The translations under genes were made by a program, and so were the position numbers. From Williamsia sp. DF01-3 (GTDB taxonomy: Bacteria > Actinomycetota > Actinomycetes > Mycobacteriales > Mycobacteriaceae), in contig NZ_JALKFS010000005.1 in assembly GCF_023051145.1 (NCBI RefSeq), positions 4,047,733 through 4,111,732 of the forward strand: DNA of 64,000 nt. The letters are read 5' to 3'. This document shows, piece after piece, positions 28,676-37,330 of this stretch (the first letter of the stretch is position 1; every line of letters begins with the position of its first letter). The notes beneath the pieces were generated by a model, which saw only the letters and a program-made list of their open reading frames with translations, was not told where the DNA came from and ran no database searches.

Positions 28676-29883
28676 TCAGGTTCCCTTGACGTTGAGTACC
28701 TGACGCAGTTCGAACTCGATGTCCACGAGCTCCTGCGCGTCACGCATGACAACGTCGATGTCCTTGTAGGCCGCCGGGATCTCGTCGATCCAGTCGGGTC
28801 CGTGCCGGTATTCGATGCCGACCATCGCCTTGTCCAGATCTGCCTCGGTGAACCGGCGCTTGGCTTCGGTGCGGGAGAACCGGCGACCGGCCCCGTGCGG
28901 AGCCGAGCACAAGCCCGCCGAATTTCCCTTGCCGCGCACGACATATGAGCGGGTGCCCATGGAACCGGGGATCACACCACGCACACCCTCGTGTGCGTCG
29001 ATGGCCCCTTGCGGGTGAGCCACACGTCCTTACCCGCGTGGCGTTCCTGAACGGTGTAGTTGTGGTGGCAGTTCACCGAGTCCGTCTCGATGTCGGCAGG
29101 GTCGCCGTCGTGTCCGATCCACTGCGCGAACACCTGTCGGAAGCGATCCATCATCTCCGCGCGGTTCTCGAACGCGAATCGCTGGGCCCACGACAGGTCG
29201 GTCAGGTATGCGTCGAAGTGCGGTGTCCGCGCCGGCAGGTAGGCGAGATCGGCGTTGGGTAACCCGATATGCCATTGCTTGCACAACTTCTGAGCGATCT
29301 TGATGTGCTTCTGGGCGATCTTGTTGCCGACGCCCCGCGAACCCGAGTGGAGAAACAGCCAGACGCCGCCGACGTTGTCGATGCACAACTCGATGAAGTG
29401 ATTGCCGCCCCCGAGCGAGCCGAGTTGCTCACGCCACTTGGGTGAGTGGGACAGGTCCACGCGATGGCTCGCGGCGTCCGCGGCCAGCGACGCCACCCGT
29501 TGCGCGGTGAACGGGAACCGGTCCAGCGAGCGGTTGTAGTTACCCGGCGACAGCGGGATGGCCGATTCGATCGATGCCCGCAGCACCGACAGATCACGGC
29601 CGGCGAGGTCGTCCTCGCTGTATCGGGTTCGCAGTGCGATCATTCCGCAGCCGATGTCGACGCCGACTGCTGCGGGGATCACCGCGTCGACGGTGGGGAT
29701 GACAGTTCCCACGGCAGAACCCTTGCCGGAGTGGGCATCTGGCATGAGGGCGACGTGTGGGTGGACAAACGGCATCGACGCGGTCTCTTTCGCCTGCTCG
29801 ATCGTGTTGTCGTCGATGTGCGAAGCGAACGACAAGAGCTTGAACGAGTCGATACGTCGGGGCCTTCCCGCATTGCTGTCCAT
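28676..29883 (-). pseudogene. rtcB: RNA-splicing ligase RtcB gene with a 1-base frameshift
   Basis: From the ATG at 29883 the frame shows RtcB motifs: MPDAHSGKG (Asp 49), GVDIGCGMI (metal Cys 79), GGGNHFIE and HSGSRGVGN. After DVWLTRKG it goes out of frame at the CCCC run 29006-29009. The C-terminal third resumes in the next frame as GAIDAHEGVRGVIPGSMGTR and holds SAPHGAGRR with the GMP-accepting His. Restoring a single base (AAGGGGGCC) gives an unbroken 402-residue protein of normal length. As read, the product lacks its catalytic His. RtcB joins 2',3'-cyclic phosphate RNA ends. A sequence error is as likely as true loss. Confidence 0.85.
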
Positions 29884-29916
29884 ATGTCGGACACTATCGC
29901 CGGGGTCAAGGCGTTT

Positions 29917-29948
29917 GTGGTTGTCGCATTGTGACAACCACTTGTCAC
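29917..29948. promoter_or_regulatory. Overlapping inverted repeats between rtcB and the cupin gene
   Basis: GTGGTTGTC and GACAACCAC form a perfect 9-bp-arm inverted repeat (29917-29941, 7-base spacer). The right arm is shared with a second, 18-bp one, GTGACAA-ccac-TTGTCAC (29931-29948). They sit in the 110-base divergent gap, 46 bases before the cupin gene and 34 bases from rtcB, where an operator for either would be expected. Confidence 0.6.
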
Positions 29949-29993
29949 GCCTCACTTGATGAAAGCCAATCCACCACTTCGTCAGGAGTCGTT

Positions 29994-30386
29994 ATGCACA
30001 TCACCAAGAATGAGATCCCGGTCAAGATCGATGTGCCCGGGGCCAAGGCACGTCAGTTGCCCGATTTCGGGTCGGCGTCCGCCGGGCCCGTGGGCGCAGA
30101 GTATTTCAGCCTGGGCGCGGGGACCGACATCGCGCCGCTACTCGAAGGTCTGGCCGACGACGCTTGCCACTCACCCCACTGGGGTTACCTGATCTCCGGC
30201 GAGGTAATCGTCAGCTTCACCGACGGCGCTGCCGAGACGTGCGTCGGCGGCGATGTGTACTACTGGCCACCGGGACACTCGGTACGCGTTGTGCGTGACA
30301 CAGAGGTTGTCATGTTCAGCCCGCAGGTCAAGCACGGGGCGGTGATGGATCACATGCTCACCAAGCTGGCCGCTGCGACGCCCTAG
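29994..30386 (+). CDS. Cupin-fold protein
   Basis: The ATG at 29994 follows CAGGAG. The 130-residue protein is a single-domain cupin: HSPHWGYLISGEVIVSF gives the first motif and GGDVYYWPPGHSVRVVRDTEV the second, ending the beta-barrel. No catalytic residues beyond the His set can be assigned. Its upstream region carries overlapping palindromes, so it is probably regulated. It is convergent with the large TPR gene, 25 bases away. Confidence 0.75.
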   Translation: MHITKNEIPVKIDVPGAKARQLPDFGSASAGPVGAEYFSLGAGTDIAPLLEGLADDACHSPHWGYLISGEVIVSFTDGAAETCVGGDVYYWPPGHSVRVVRDTEVVMFSPQVKHGAVMDHMLTKLAAATP

Positions 30387-30411
30387 ATCGAGACTTCGTA
30401 AAACTGACCAC

Positions 30412-32403
30412 TCAACGAAGCACCGTCCACGTGATCGGCGCAACGGTGTCCGGTGAGTAACTGCAGCAGCTTCCGGTCCGTACGGTCTTCTTGAGGTGGT
30501 CGCCCAGCACGGGGTCGTGCTCGGCGAGACGGTCGAGCGCATACCGCAATGACCTGGTGACGCTGGTCCGGGCTCGTTCAGCGGCCCCACCGGTGTGACG
30601 CAGTCGTCCGCCGAGACCGACCGCGCCACTCAATTCGGCGAGCAGGAACTCGCGGTCGCGGTGCGCCAGATCGATGCGCGCGATGTCGTTGTTGTGCTCC
30701 GCCTCCTCGATGTCCTGGTCGACTTCGTCCAGTCGCCGGCGATACGCGGCACGGGCCTGTTCATCGATGATGGGGGCCGGATCGGCAACCTCGTGGCCAC
30801 CACACAGGTCCATCGCCCGGAACTCGTGACCGGGCCGCGACAGCAATGTCGCCAAGTATCGGAGGCCTCTGAGGTCGGCGAGAATCGTCTCGGCGTGGCG
30901 GAACGCGAGTTGCCACCGGTCACCGGTCCACGTCATCGTCGCCGTCATGGGTTCCGTCGTCGTCGCCGAGGAGTCCCCGGCCAGCAGCGCGGCCACTTCT
31001 GCCGCCCGCCTGACCGCTCCGAACGACTCGAACTCGGCGTGAGCAGCCTGCCAGTCGAGACGACTTCGCACCGTGTCGCCCGCAGCTGCACAGGCAGTCC
31101 CCAGCACCACGCGGGCAACGGCCGCCTCATAGGGTGCGTCCAGCTCACACCACTGCACGACGGCGATGTCGGCTTCGCCGACGGCGAGCTCCGGGATGCC
31201 GGCCAACAGGTGTGCCCGAGCTGTGGCCAGCGCCGCACAGGCGGCGAGACCCTGACCGACGAACCGTTCGCTGATACTGCGCAGGCGCGCGGCTGCCAGC
31301 GTTGCCGTAGCGGCGTCGCCACCGGCGTAGGCGATCTCGGACTGGGCGTCGAGTAACGGTACGAGCCGCAGGTCTCCGAACGGCGGCCGTTCCTTCCACG
31401 GCAGATCCGGCGGGTTGTTCACGGCGTCAGCGATGAGTTCCGTCGCCGCACCGATCTCACCCTGCTCCAGCCGCAACAGCGCGAGGCCCGGCAGCGACGG
31501 CCATGCCCGTCGATGCGCCTCCAAGAACGCATCCTCCGCGCCGGCCAGATCACCGAGGCGGAGCCTGATGTTGCCGAGTTCGACCAGCGGCCAACCGAAT
31601 TCGCGACGCATCCAGGGACGGAGTTCGTCACAGGCCGCGAGCGCCTCGCGTTCGGCCGCGGCGCCGGGGCCGCTGACTCGCAATAGTTCGGCGCGGTGCA
31701 CGCGGCACCGCCCATGTAAGCCCCCGTACGCGTGACCGTGGCGCCAGTGGTCCATGACGTCGGTCCATTCGCGGGCCCGGTCGTAGGCGAGCAACCCCTG
31801 CGCGGCGCAGATGAGTTCGCAGTAGAGCATCCCCGTGGTGAACGGATCCACGGCGCCCGACATGAGCTGCAGTGCAGCATCGTCGAGAATGGCGAGGCCC
31901 GTTTCCACCTCGCCGTCAGCGATGAGCAGACGCGCGGTCGCCACCTGCCCGAGGAGTACGGCAGGCGAGACGTCCAGCTGTGCACCGAGTTCCATTGATC
32001 GTTGAGCTTGCTGACGTGCTCCGTCCGGGTCACCGCACATGAAACGTTCGTACGTTCTCACCATCGCGAGCAACGCGTGAGCCGGCACCTCACCGAGCCC
32101 CACGAGCTCGCGCTCGGCTCGCGCGACCCAGCCGCGAACCGGTGCCATCAAGCCGGTGTCGACCAGAAGGTGGAGTGCCACATGTGCTGCAGCCCAGCCC
32201 GCGCCCGCATGCTCGCCTGCATCGCGTCGACGCTCGTACAACGACTCCCACACGCCGACAGCAACTTCGAACTCGCCGTTTCCGTAGTGCGCCACTGCGC
32301 GGGCCTCATCGGCCTCGGAGGAAGTCTCGTGGGCGAGCAGATCCAGCGCGGCGGCCCATTCGTCGCGCGCCATGGCCGCCTTGGCGTCGGACAGGCCGGT
32401 CAT
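30412..32403 (-). CDS. Large TPR protein with a cyclase/AAA-type C-terminal domain
   Basis: The 663 residues are mostly Ala/Leu-rich helices in TPR-like pairs (about 5-480). The last 170 residues match a C-terminal module I know from multidomain actinobacterial ATPase and adenylate-cyclase regulators: TILADLRGLRYLATLLSRPG, YRRRLDEVDQDIEEAEHNND, LLAELSGAVGLGGRLR, AERARTSVTRSLRYALDRLA and finally VRTGSCCSYSPD. The usual N-terminal cyclase or AAA ATPase and any LuxR HTH are absent. It may be a signalling or scaffold protein. No function can be named. Confidence 0.7.
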   Translation of the reverse strand: MTGLSDAKAAMARDEWAAALDLLAHETSSEADEARAVAHYGNGEFEVAVGVWESLYERRRDAGEHAGAGWAAAHVALHLLVDTGLMAPVRGWVARAERELVGLGEVPAHALLAMVRTYERFMCGDPDGARQQAQRSMELGAQLDVSPAVLLGQVATARLLIADGEVETGLAILDDAALQLMSGAVDPFTTGMLYCELICAAQGLLAYDRAREWTDVMDHWRHGHAYGGLHGRCRVHRAELLRVSGPGAAAEREALAACDELRPWMRREFGWPLVELGNIRLRLGDLAGAEDAFLEAHRRAWPSLPGLALLRLEQGEIGAATELIADAVNNPPDLPWKERPPFGDLRLVPLLDAQSEIAYAGGDAATATLAAARLRSISERFVGQGLAACAALATARAHLLAGIPELAVGEADIAVVQWCELDAPYEAAVARVVLGTACAAAGDTVRSRLDWQAAHAEFESFGAVRRAAEVAALLAGDSSATTTEPMTATMTWTGDRWQLAFRHAETILADLRGLRYLATLLSRPGHEFRAMDLCGGHEVADPAPIIDEQARAAYRRRLDEVDQDIEEAEHNNDIARIDLAHRDREFLLAELSGAVGLGGRLRHTGGAAERARTSVTRSLRYALDRLAEHDPVLGDHLKKTVRTGSCCSYSPDTVAPITWTVLR

Positions 32404-32500
32404 CGCCCCAGATCGCTCATCGGCTCAGTATGACCGGGCACGATGTTCATTTGGGCGAAGTCACAAACCTCCGACTTTCGGGCGCGAACCGTCCACCGTG

Positions 32501-32902
32501 TCAGGTGGCCCGTGACGGTTGATACCGCCGGATCAAACCGACAACAAGTGCCGCCGCTCCGGCCAATCCGAAGATCACGACTTCGTTGGTCTGGTCTCCG
32601 CGCGCGGACTCGCACGCTTGCACCTGGCTGGTGTTGTCGCCGAGCCCGAGACTGTTGGCGGAGTTGTCACCGAGGTAGCGATCGGCGAGTGCCCGGGTCA
32701 AGTCCTTGGTGGTGTCGCCCAGGTTGAACTCGGAGTCCTTTGCCGCCGCCGACGAATCGTCTTTCAGCGCCCAGCTCCCGCACCCCGTGCCCTGCGAGTT
32801 GTCCACCGGCCAGAACGCGAACGCCGCAGCCACGACGAGCAGTATCGCCGCCGCGATGAGGAACACCCGACCCGGTTGCCCAGATCTCTTCGGCAGGTAC
32901 AC
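32501..32902 (-). CDS. Small membrane protein of unknown function
   Basis: This 133-residue protein has an N-terminal membrane segment (VFLIAAAILLVVAAAFAFWPV) and a second one near the end (EVVIFGLAGAAALVVGLIRRY), with about 70 residues between them that contain two Cys (GCGSWALK and QACESA) and are probably outside the membrane. No family is recognised. The start is clear, just upstream of the tRNA-Ala region. Confidence 0.6.
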   Translation of the reverse strand: MYLPKRSGQPGRVFLIAAAILLVVAAAFAFWPVDNSQGTGCGSWALKDDSSAAAKDSEFNLGDTTKDLTRALADRYLGDNSANSLGLGDNTSQVQACESARGDQTNEVVIFGLAGAAALVVGLIRRYQPSRAT

Positions 32903-33000
32903 AGCAGCGCGGTCCTTTCACGAGCGAATGTCTTCTTTGATTCCTCGTTCATGATCGCAAAGTTGTTACTGGTGGGCTTCGGACGGCCCACAAACGAACA

Positions 33001-33035
33001 ATCCACCTGCCGACGTATGTCGTGGACAGGTGGAT
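33001..33035 (-). terminator. Hairpin terminator after tRNA-Ala
   Basis: A stem ATCCACCTG / CAGGTGGAT with an inner stem CGAC / GTCG lies 17 bases past the 3' end of the tRNA. It is followed on the minus strand by TTGTTCGTTTG, moderately T-rich. Confidence 0.6.
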
Positions 33036-33051
33036 CATCTTGCTTCAACGG

Positions 33052-33124
33052 TGGAGCTAAGGGGACTCGAACCCCTGACCCCCACACTGCCAGTGTGGTG
33101 CGCTACCAGCTGCGCCATAGCCCC
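33052..33124 (-). tRNA. tRNA-Ala (anticodon GGC)
   Basis: The minus strand folds as a 73-nt cloverleaf. The acceptor stem GGGGCTA pairs with TAGCTCC, the anticodon stem-loop is CCACACTGGCAGTGTGG with anticodon GGC, and the T arm is AGGGGTTCGAGTCCCCT. The discriminator base is A. CCA is not encoded. Confidence 0.93.
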
Positions 33125-33272
33125 GTATTCGGTTTTTGCACCCCACGCCAGGTTGTTTGCCCTGGTGCTGCGTGCTCGATCGAAATTACACCATCGGCGC
33201 GAACCCGGCCAAATCCGCTGTAGCGGCGACTTCGGCCGGGTTCTCCCCCACGTTCACCGGGGTGCGATGTTG

Positions 33273-34019
33273 TCAGTTGTTTGCGCCACCGAGGATCTGA
33301 TCGACCCAGCCGGTTCCGTTGGTGATGGTGACCTTCTTGCCGTCCTGCAACACACTGGGAGTTCCGACCTGACCGTCGAGCGCCTTGGCAAGCTGCGTCT
33401 GAGACTCGTCGGCGATGGACTCGGCAGCCTGGACCTGAGTGCCGTCGGCGATGCACTGCTGGGTGGCATCCGATGCGCCGACTTCCTTGGCGAACCCGGC
33501 CAGCGTCTGGTTGTCGTGGTCGTCGCCGCCCTCCTTCGGCTGCACCGCGAAGAGCTTGGAGTGGAACGCAAGTTTCACGTCCTGGTTCTCGGCGTCGGCC
33601 ACGCACTTCATCGCGCCCGCTGCCCGAGAGCTGTAGTCACCCGACCCCGACTGCTCGTTGAGGAAGGTCAGCATGTGGAACCGCACCTGCAGCTGCCCGC
33701 TGTTGACCGCGTCGGTGATGGTCTGGCCGGATTGCTTCTCCACGCTGGCGCACGCCGGGCACTGGAAGTCCTCGAACATGTCGATGGTGTGCGGAGCCGT
33801 GGGGCTGCCCACCACGAAGGTCGCAGAGTTGGACAACACGGCGCTGTCGGCACCGCCCTTGTTGCGCTGGCTGTTCCAGATGATGCCGCCGATGACCACC
33901 GCCGCGATCACCAACACCGCGAGGCCGGCGAGCACATACGTGGTGGTGCTCGACTGCGCCTGGGGCTGGTACTTCGACTTCGCCGTCTTGGGAGCGGGCC
34001 GTTTGTTGTTGCTACTCAA
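33273..34019 (-). CDS. Membrane-anchored DsbA-family thioredoxin-fold protein
   Basis: The 248-residue protein has a basic cytoplasmic tail, one membrane anchor (TYVLAGLAVLVIAAVVIGGI) and an extracytoplasmic thioredoxin fold with the active site CPAC (C87, C90) preceded by FEDFQ. GTPSVLQDG contains the cis-Pro loop. It should oxidise or isomerise disulfides in secreted proteins. Translation starts at TTG overlapping the stop of the preceding MauE-like gene (TTGA, 34016-34019), so the pair is coupled. Confidence 0.85.
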   Translation of the reverse strand: MSSNNKRPAPKTAKSKYQPQAQSSTTTYVLAGLAVLVIAAVVIGGIIWNSQRNKGGADSAVLSNSATFVVGSPTAPHTIDMFEDFQCPACASVEKQSGQTITDAVNSGQLQVRFHMLTFLNEQSGSGDYSSRAAGAMKCVADAENQDVKLAFHSKLFAVQPKEGGDDHDNQTLAGFAKEVGASDATQQCIADGTQVQAAESIADESQTQLAKALDGQVGTPSVLQDGKKVTITNGTGWVDQILGGANN

Positions 34020-34579
34020 TGCTTTTCCTCGGTTGCCATTTCATCATCTACACCCGCGGCCGTCGCGGGGTCGTTGGAGCCATCGTCGTGGTTGTCGCGG
34101 GCCACCCGCGGTCGCGAGCCCGGGCCGAGCGCCAGGTGGCTTCGCGGAAAAACGATCAGCCACGCTGCGAGTGCCAGGAACCCGACATCCCGAAGGATCT
34201 CGGTGAGGTAGTTACGCCACGACACATCGGCTTCCCCACCGCCTCCGAAACAACCGCAGTCGATCGTGTAGCCCCGTGCCCACACCGACACGATGGCCGC
34301 GATCAGCAGCACCAGCAACACCGCCGAGGCGATGGCCGCCGGACGTACGGCCAACCCGATCAACAGCAGCAGTCCCAACGCGATTTCAGCCATGGGTAGC
34401 ACCAGCGACACCGCGTACGCGGTCGAATCCGGAAACAGGTGATACGCCTTCACCGCGATCTCGGACTGGTCGGGATCAACCGCCTTGATGCCACCGGCGA
34501 TCAGCCATACCGCCGCCAAGCCGATACGCACCGGCACGCTCACGACGTATCTCCACACGCGCACCAGCCTAACGACCAC
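34016..34579 (-). CDS. MauE/DoxX-like redox-associated membrane protein
   Basis: The 187-residue protein has four membrane helices. The first begins RIGLAAVWLIAGGIKAVDP, the MauE signature. The Cys pair DCGCFGGGG faces outward after the third helix. MauE-like proteins pass electrons or support disulfide formation in actinobacteria. The C-terminal 45 residues form a charged tail. It overlaps the DsbA-like gene, and the two probably form a disulfide system. A GTG at 34579 is used, and later GTG codons are possible. Confidence 0.8.
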   Translation of the reverse strand: MVVRLVRVWRYVVSVPVRIGLAAVWLIAGGIKAVDPDQSEIAVKAYHLFPDSTAYAVSLVLPMAEIALGLLLLIGLAVRPAAIASAVLLVLLIAAIVSVWARGYTIDCGCFGGGGEADVSWRNYLTEILRDVGFLALAAWLIVFPRSHLALGPGSRPRVARDNHDDGSNDPATAAGVDDEMATEEKH

Positions 34580-34661
34580 CGCCTGAGAGGTCGCTTAGCA
34601 AATCAGGAAGCTTCGAACACGTGCGAAGCAGAGTTCTACAGGTGTCGGCCGATACCATCTC

Positions 34662-35414
34662 GTGGTGACCATTCCAGGTTCCCCGGACCAGACACCGCAT
34701 CCTGCTGACGTGGGTGTGGAAGAGGTCGGGCACACCCACGCCAACGTGGCAGGCGGTCGACTCCGTGCCGCGACATTCGGCGCGATGGACGGCCTGGTCA
34801 CCAACATCAGCCTCGTCGCCGGTGTCGGCGCGTCAGGCGCCAGTGGCCACACCATCGTGCTCAGCGGAGTCGCCGGGCTGGTGGCCGGAGCGTTCTCCAT
34901 GGCCCTTGGTGAGTTCGCCTCGGTCTCCACCCAGAACGAGCAGGTGGACGCCGAGGTACTCGTCGAGCGTCGGGAGATGCGCAAGCATCCTCGAGAAGAA
35001 CTGCACGAGCTGGTCGAGGCGTTCATCGACATGGGGATGTCGGAGCAGACCGCGACGGCGGCGGCCGCCGAGATCCACCAAGACACCGACAAGGCCGTGA
35101 GCCTGCACCTGACGCAGGAACTCGGCGTCGATCCCGATGAGAAGCCGTCACCGAAGGTGGCCGCGGTCTCGTCGTTCGTGATGTTCTCGATCGGCGCGGT
35201 GCTCCCGCTGATCCCCTATCTGCTCGGGTTCGAATCGCTCACCGCAGGATTGCTCGTGGGTGCCGTCGGCCTGATCCTGGTCGGCGGGCTGGCTGCCCGG
35301 ATCACCGGCCGACCGATCTGGAAAGGCGCGCTGCGGCAACTGCTTTTCGGTGTCCTCGCAGCCGGCGCCACCTATCTCGTCGGATTCGCGATCGGGGTGC
35401 CCGCGGGCGGCTGA
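34662..35414 (+). CDS. VIT1/CCC1-family metal ion transporter
   Basis: The 250-residue protein starts at one of two consecutive GTG codons. The first helix contains FGAMDGLVTNISLVAGVGA and the second LVAGAFSMALGEFASVSTQNE, both hallmark CCC1/VIT1 motifs. A cytoplasmic helical loop with Glu/His (REEL HELVEAFIDMG type, residues about 100-145) is the metal-binding stalk. Three more helices follow. The family moves Fe2+ or Mn2+ across membranes. In bacteria many are thought to detoxify iron. Confidence 0.88.
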   Translation: MVTIPGSPDQTPHPADVGVEEVGHTHANVAGGRLRAATFGAMDGLVTNISLVAGVGASGASGHTIVLSGVAGLVAGAFSMALGEFASVSTQNEQVDAEVLVERREMRKHPREELHELVEAFIDMGMSEQTATAAAAEIHQDTDKAVSLHLTQELGVDPDEKPSPKVAAVSSFVMFSIGAVLPLIPYLLGFESLTAGLLVGAVGLILVGGLAARITGRPIWKGALRQLLFGVLAAGATYLVGFAIGVPAGG

Positions 35415-35422
35415 CCCCGCCA

Positions 35423-35482
35423 CGCACGGCCTTGCGTGTCGCGCTTCGGTTCGAACCGGAGCGGGGCGCACAAGACCGTGCG
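35423..35482. terminator. Large hairpin between convergent genes, likely bidirectional terminator
   Basis: CGCACGG (35423-35429) pairs with CCGTGCG (35476-35482), followed inward by CTTG/CAAG and by an inner arm around GCTTCGGTT / AACCGGAGC. It sits between the ends of the VIT1 gene and pgm. There is no long T-run on either side. Confidence 0.55.
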
Positions 35483-35494
35483 GCGTCTGGTCTC

Positions 35495-37141
35495 TCAGCT
35501 CGATCCGAGCACACCGTCCACCAGTTCCTGGGCCTCGTTCTGAACCTGAGCCAGATGGTCTGCGCCGTTGAAGGATTCGGCGTAGATCTTGTACACGTCT
35601 TCGGTACCCGAAGGCCGAGCCGCAAACCAGGCGTTCTTGGTGGTCACCTTCAGACCACCGATCTTCGCGCCGTTACCCGGCGCCTCGGTGAGCACTGCGG
35701 TGATCTCCTCGCCGGCCAGCTCAGTCGCCTCGACCTGCTCGGCCGACAGCTTCCCCAGCACCGCTTTCTGCTCGCGGGTGGCCGGGGCGTCGCGACGCGC
35801 GTACGCGGGCGACCCGCCGTATTGCTCGGCCAGCTGCGCATACCGTTCGGACGGTGAAATGCCGGTGACGGCAAGGATTTCCGAGGCCAGCAGCGCCATG
35901 ATGATGCCGTCCTTGTCGGTGGTCCACACCTGTCCGTTCTTGCGCAGGAATGACGCGCCCGCGCTTTCCTCACCACCGAAACCGACCGAACCGTCGAGCA
36001 GCCCGGGCACAAACCACTTGAAACCCACCGGCACCTCTACGAGCTGCCGGCCAATCCCCGCGACCACCCGATCGATCATCGACGAGGACACGAGAGTCTT
36101 CCCCACTGCCGCGTCCTTCGGCCAATCGGGCCGGTGGGTGAACAGGTAGTCGATGGCGACCGCCAGAAAATGGTTCGGATTCATCAGGCCACCATCGGGC
36201 GTGACGATGCCGTGCCGGTCGGAGTCGGCATCGTTGCCGGTGGCGATCTGGAAGGAATCCCGCGCGTCGATCAGCGATGCCATCGCGTTCGCGGAACTGC
36301 AATCCATCCGGATCTTGCCGTCGGTGTCGAGCGTCATGAATGAGAACGTGGGGTCCACAATCGGATTGACGACAGTCAGTCGTTCCAGCGTGTAACGGGC
36401 ACCCAGCTCGGCCCAATACCCAACTGACGCGCCACCCATCGGATCGGCACCGATACGCACACCGGAGTTCCTGATGATGTCCATGTCGACCACAGAATTG
36501 AGGTCGTCCACGTAATTGGCGCCGAAGTCATAGGTCCCGTAGAACTCGGACTCCTTGGCCCGCTCGAACGGGATTCGTCTGACGCTGCCCAGACCGCTCT
36601 GCAACAACTCGTTGGCGCGAGCGGCGACCTGCGAGGTGATGTCGGTGTCGGCAGGGCCACCGTTGGGCGGGTTGTACTTGAAGCCACCGTCGCGAGGCGG
36701 GTTGTGGGACGGCGTCACGACGATCCCATCGGCACTCGGTCCCCCGCCGCGGTTGTGCGTGAGAATCGCATGACTCAACGCCGGTGTCGGAGTGAAGCGG
36801 TCTTTGTTGTCCACCAGGACACGGACGTCGTTGGCCACCAGGACTTCGATGGCCGTCTGCCATGCGGGCAGCGACAACGCGTGGGTGTCGCGTGCGATGA
36901 AAAGCGGTCCGGTGATGCCGGCGACGGTGCGGTACTCGACGATCGCCTGGGTGGTCGCGATGATGTGGTCCTCGTTGAACGCACCGTCGAGACTGGAACC
37001 GCGATGGCCCGACGTGCCGAAAACGACTTGCTGGGCCGGGTTTTCCGGGTCAGGCTTTTCCGAGTAGTAGGCGTCGATCACCGCCGACACATCAATCAGA
37101 TCTTCCGGTAGTGCCACGGTCCCCGCACGCGGGTGAGCCAT
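35495..37141 (-). CDS. pgm: Phosphoglucomutase (alpha-D-glucose phosphate specific)
   Basis: The 548-residue length and sequence match bacterial PGM of the E. coli Pgm type. The phosphoserine loop is [13 protein letters not shown] with S145. [16 protein letters not shown] is the metal loop, [21 protein letters not shown] the sugar-binding part, and [16 protein letters not shown] the phosphate-binding part near the end. It interconverts glucose 1-phosphate and glucose 6-phosphate, feeding glycogen, trehalose and cell-wall sugar synthesis. The start MAHPRAG is well placed and no upstream in-frame extension is needed. Confidence 0.95.
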   Translation of the reverse strand: MAHPRAGTVALPEDLIDVSAVIDAYYSEKPDPENPAQQVVFGTSGHRGSSLDGAFNEDHIIATTQAIVEYRTVAGITGPLFIARDTHALSLPAWQTAIEVLVANDVRVLVDNKDRFTPTPALSHAILTHNRGGGPSADGIVVTPSHNPPRDGGFKYNPPNGGPADTDITSQVAARANELLQSGLGSVRRIPFERAKESEFYGTYDFGANYVDDLNSVVDMDIIRNSGVRIGADPMGGASVGYWAELGARYTLERLTVVNPIVDPTFSFMTLDTDGKIRMDCSSANAMASLIDARDSFQIATGNDADSDRHGIVTPDGGLMNPNHFLAVAIDYLFTHRPDWPKDAAVGKTLVSSSMIDRVVAGIGRQLVEVPVGFKWFVPGLLDGSVGFGGEESAGASFLRKNGQVWTTDKDGIIMALLASEILAVTGISPSERYAQLAEQYGGSPAYARRDAPATREQKAVLGKLSAEQVEATELAGEEITAVLTEAPGNGAKIGGLKVTTKNAWFAARPSGTEDVYKIYAESFNGADHLAQVQNEAQELVDGVLGSS

Positions 37142-37330
37142 TGAAAATCCTTCCGGTTGTCTGCGACCGGCCGGCGGGCGGCGGTCACAATCCTCGGCGT
37201 CTTTGACTGGACCATCCGAATTCTGCCACCGATCGCGGTCGCCATGGGGTTGGCGCGGGTTACACTCCTCCCGAACACCGCTCCAAACGTCTGGGCGGAC
37301 GACCTCGGTCGGGGTGACGGAGGCACATCA

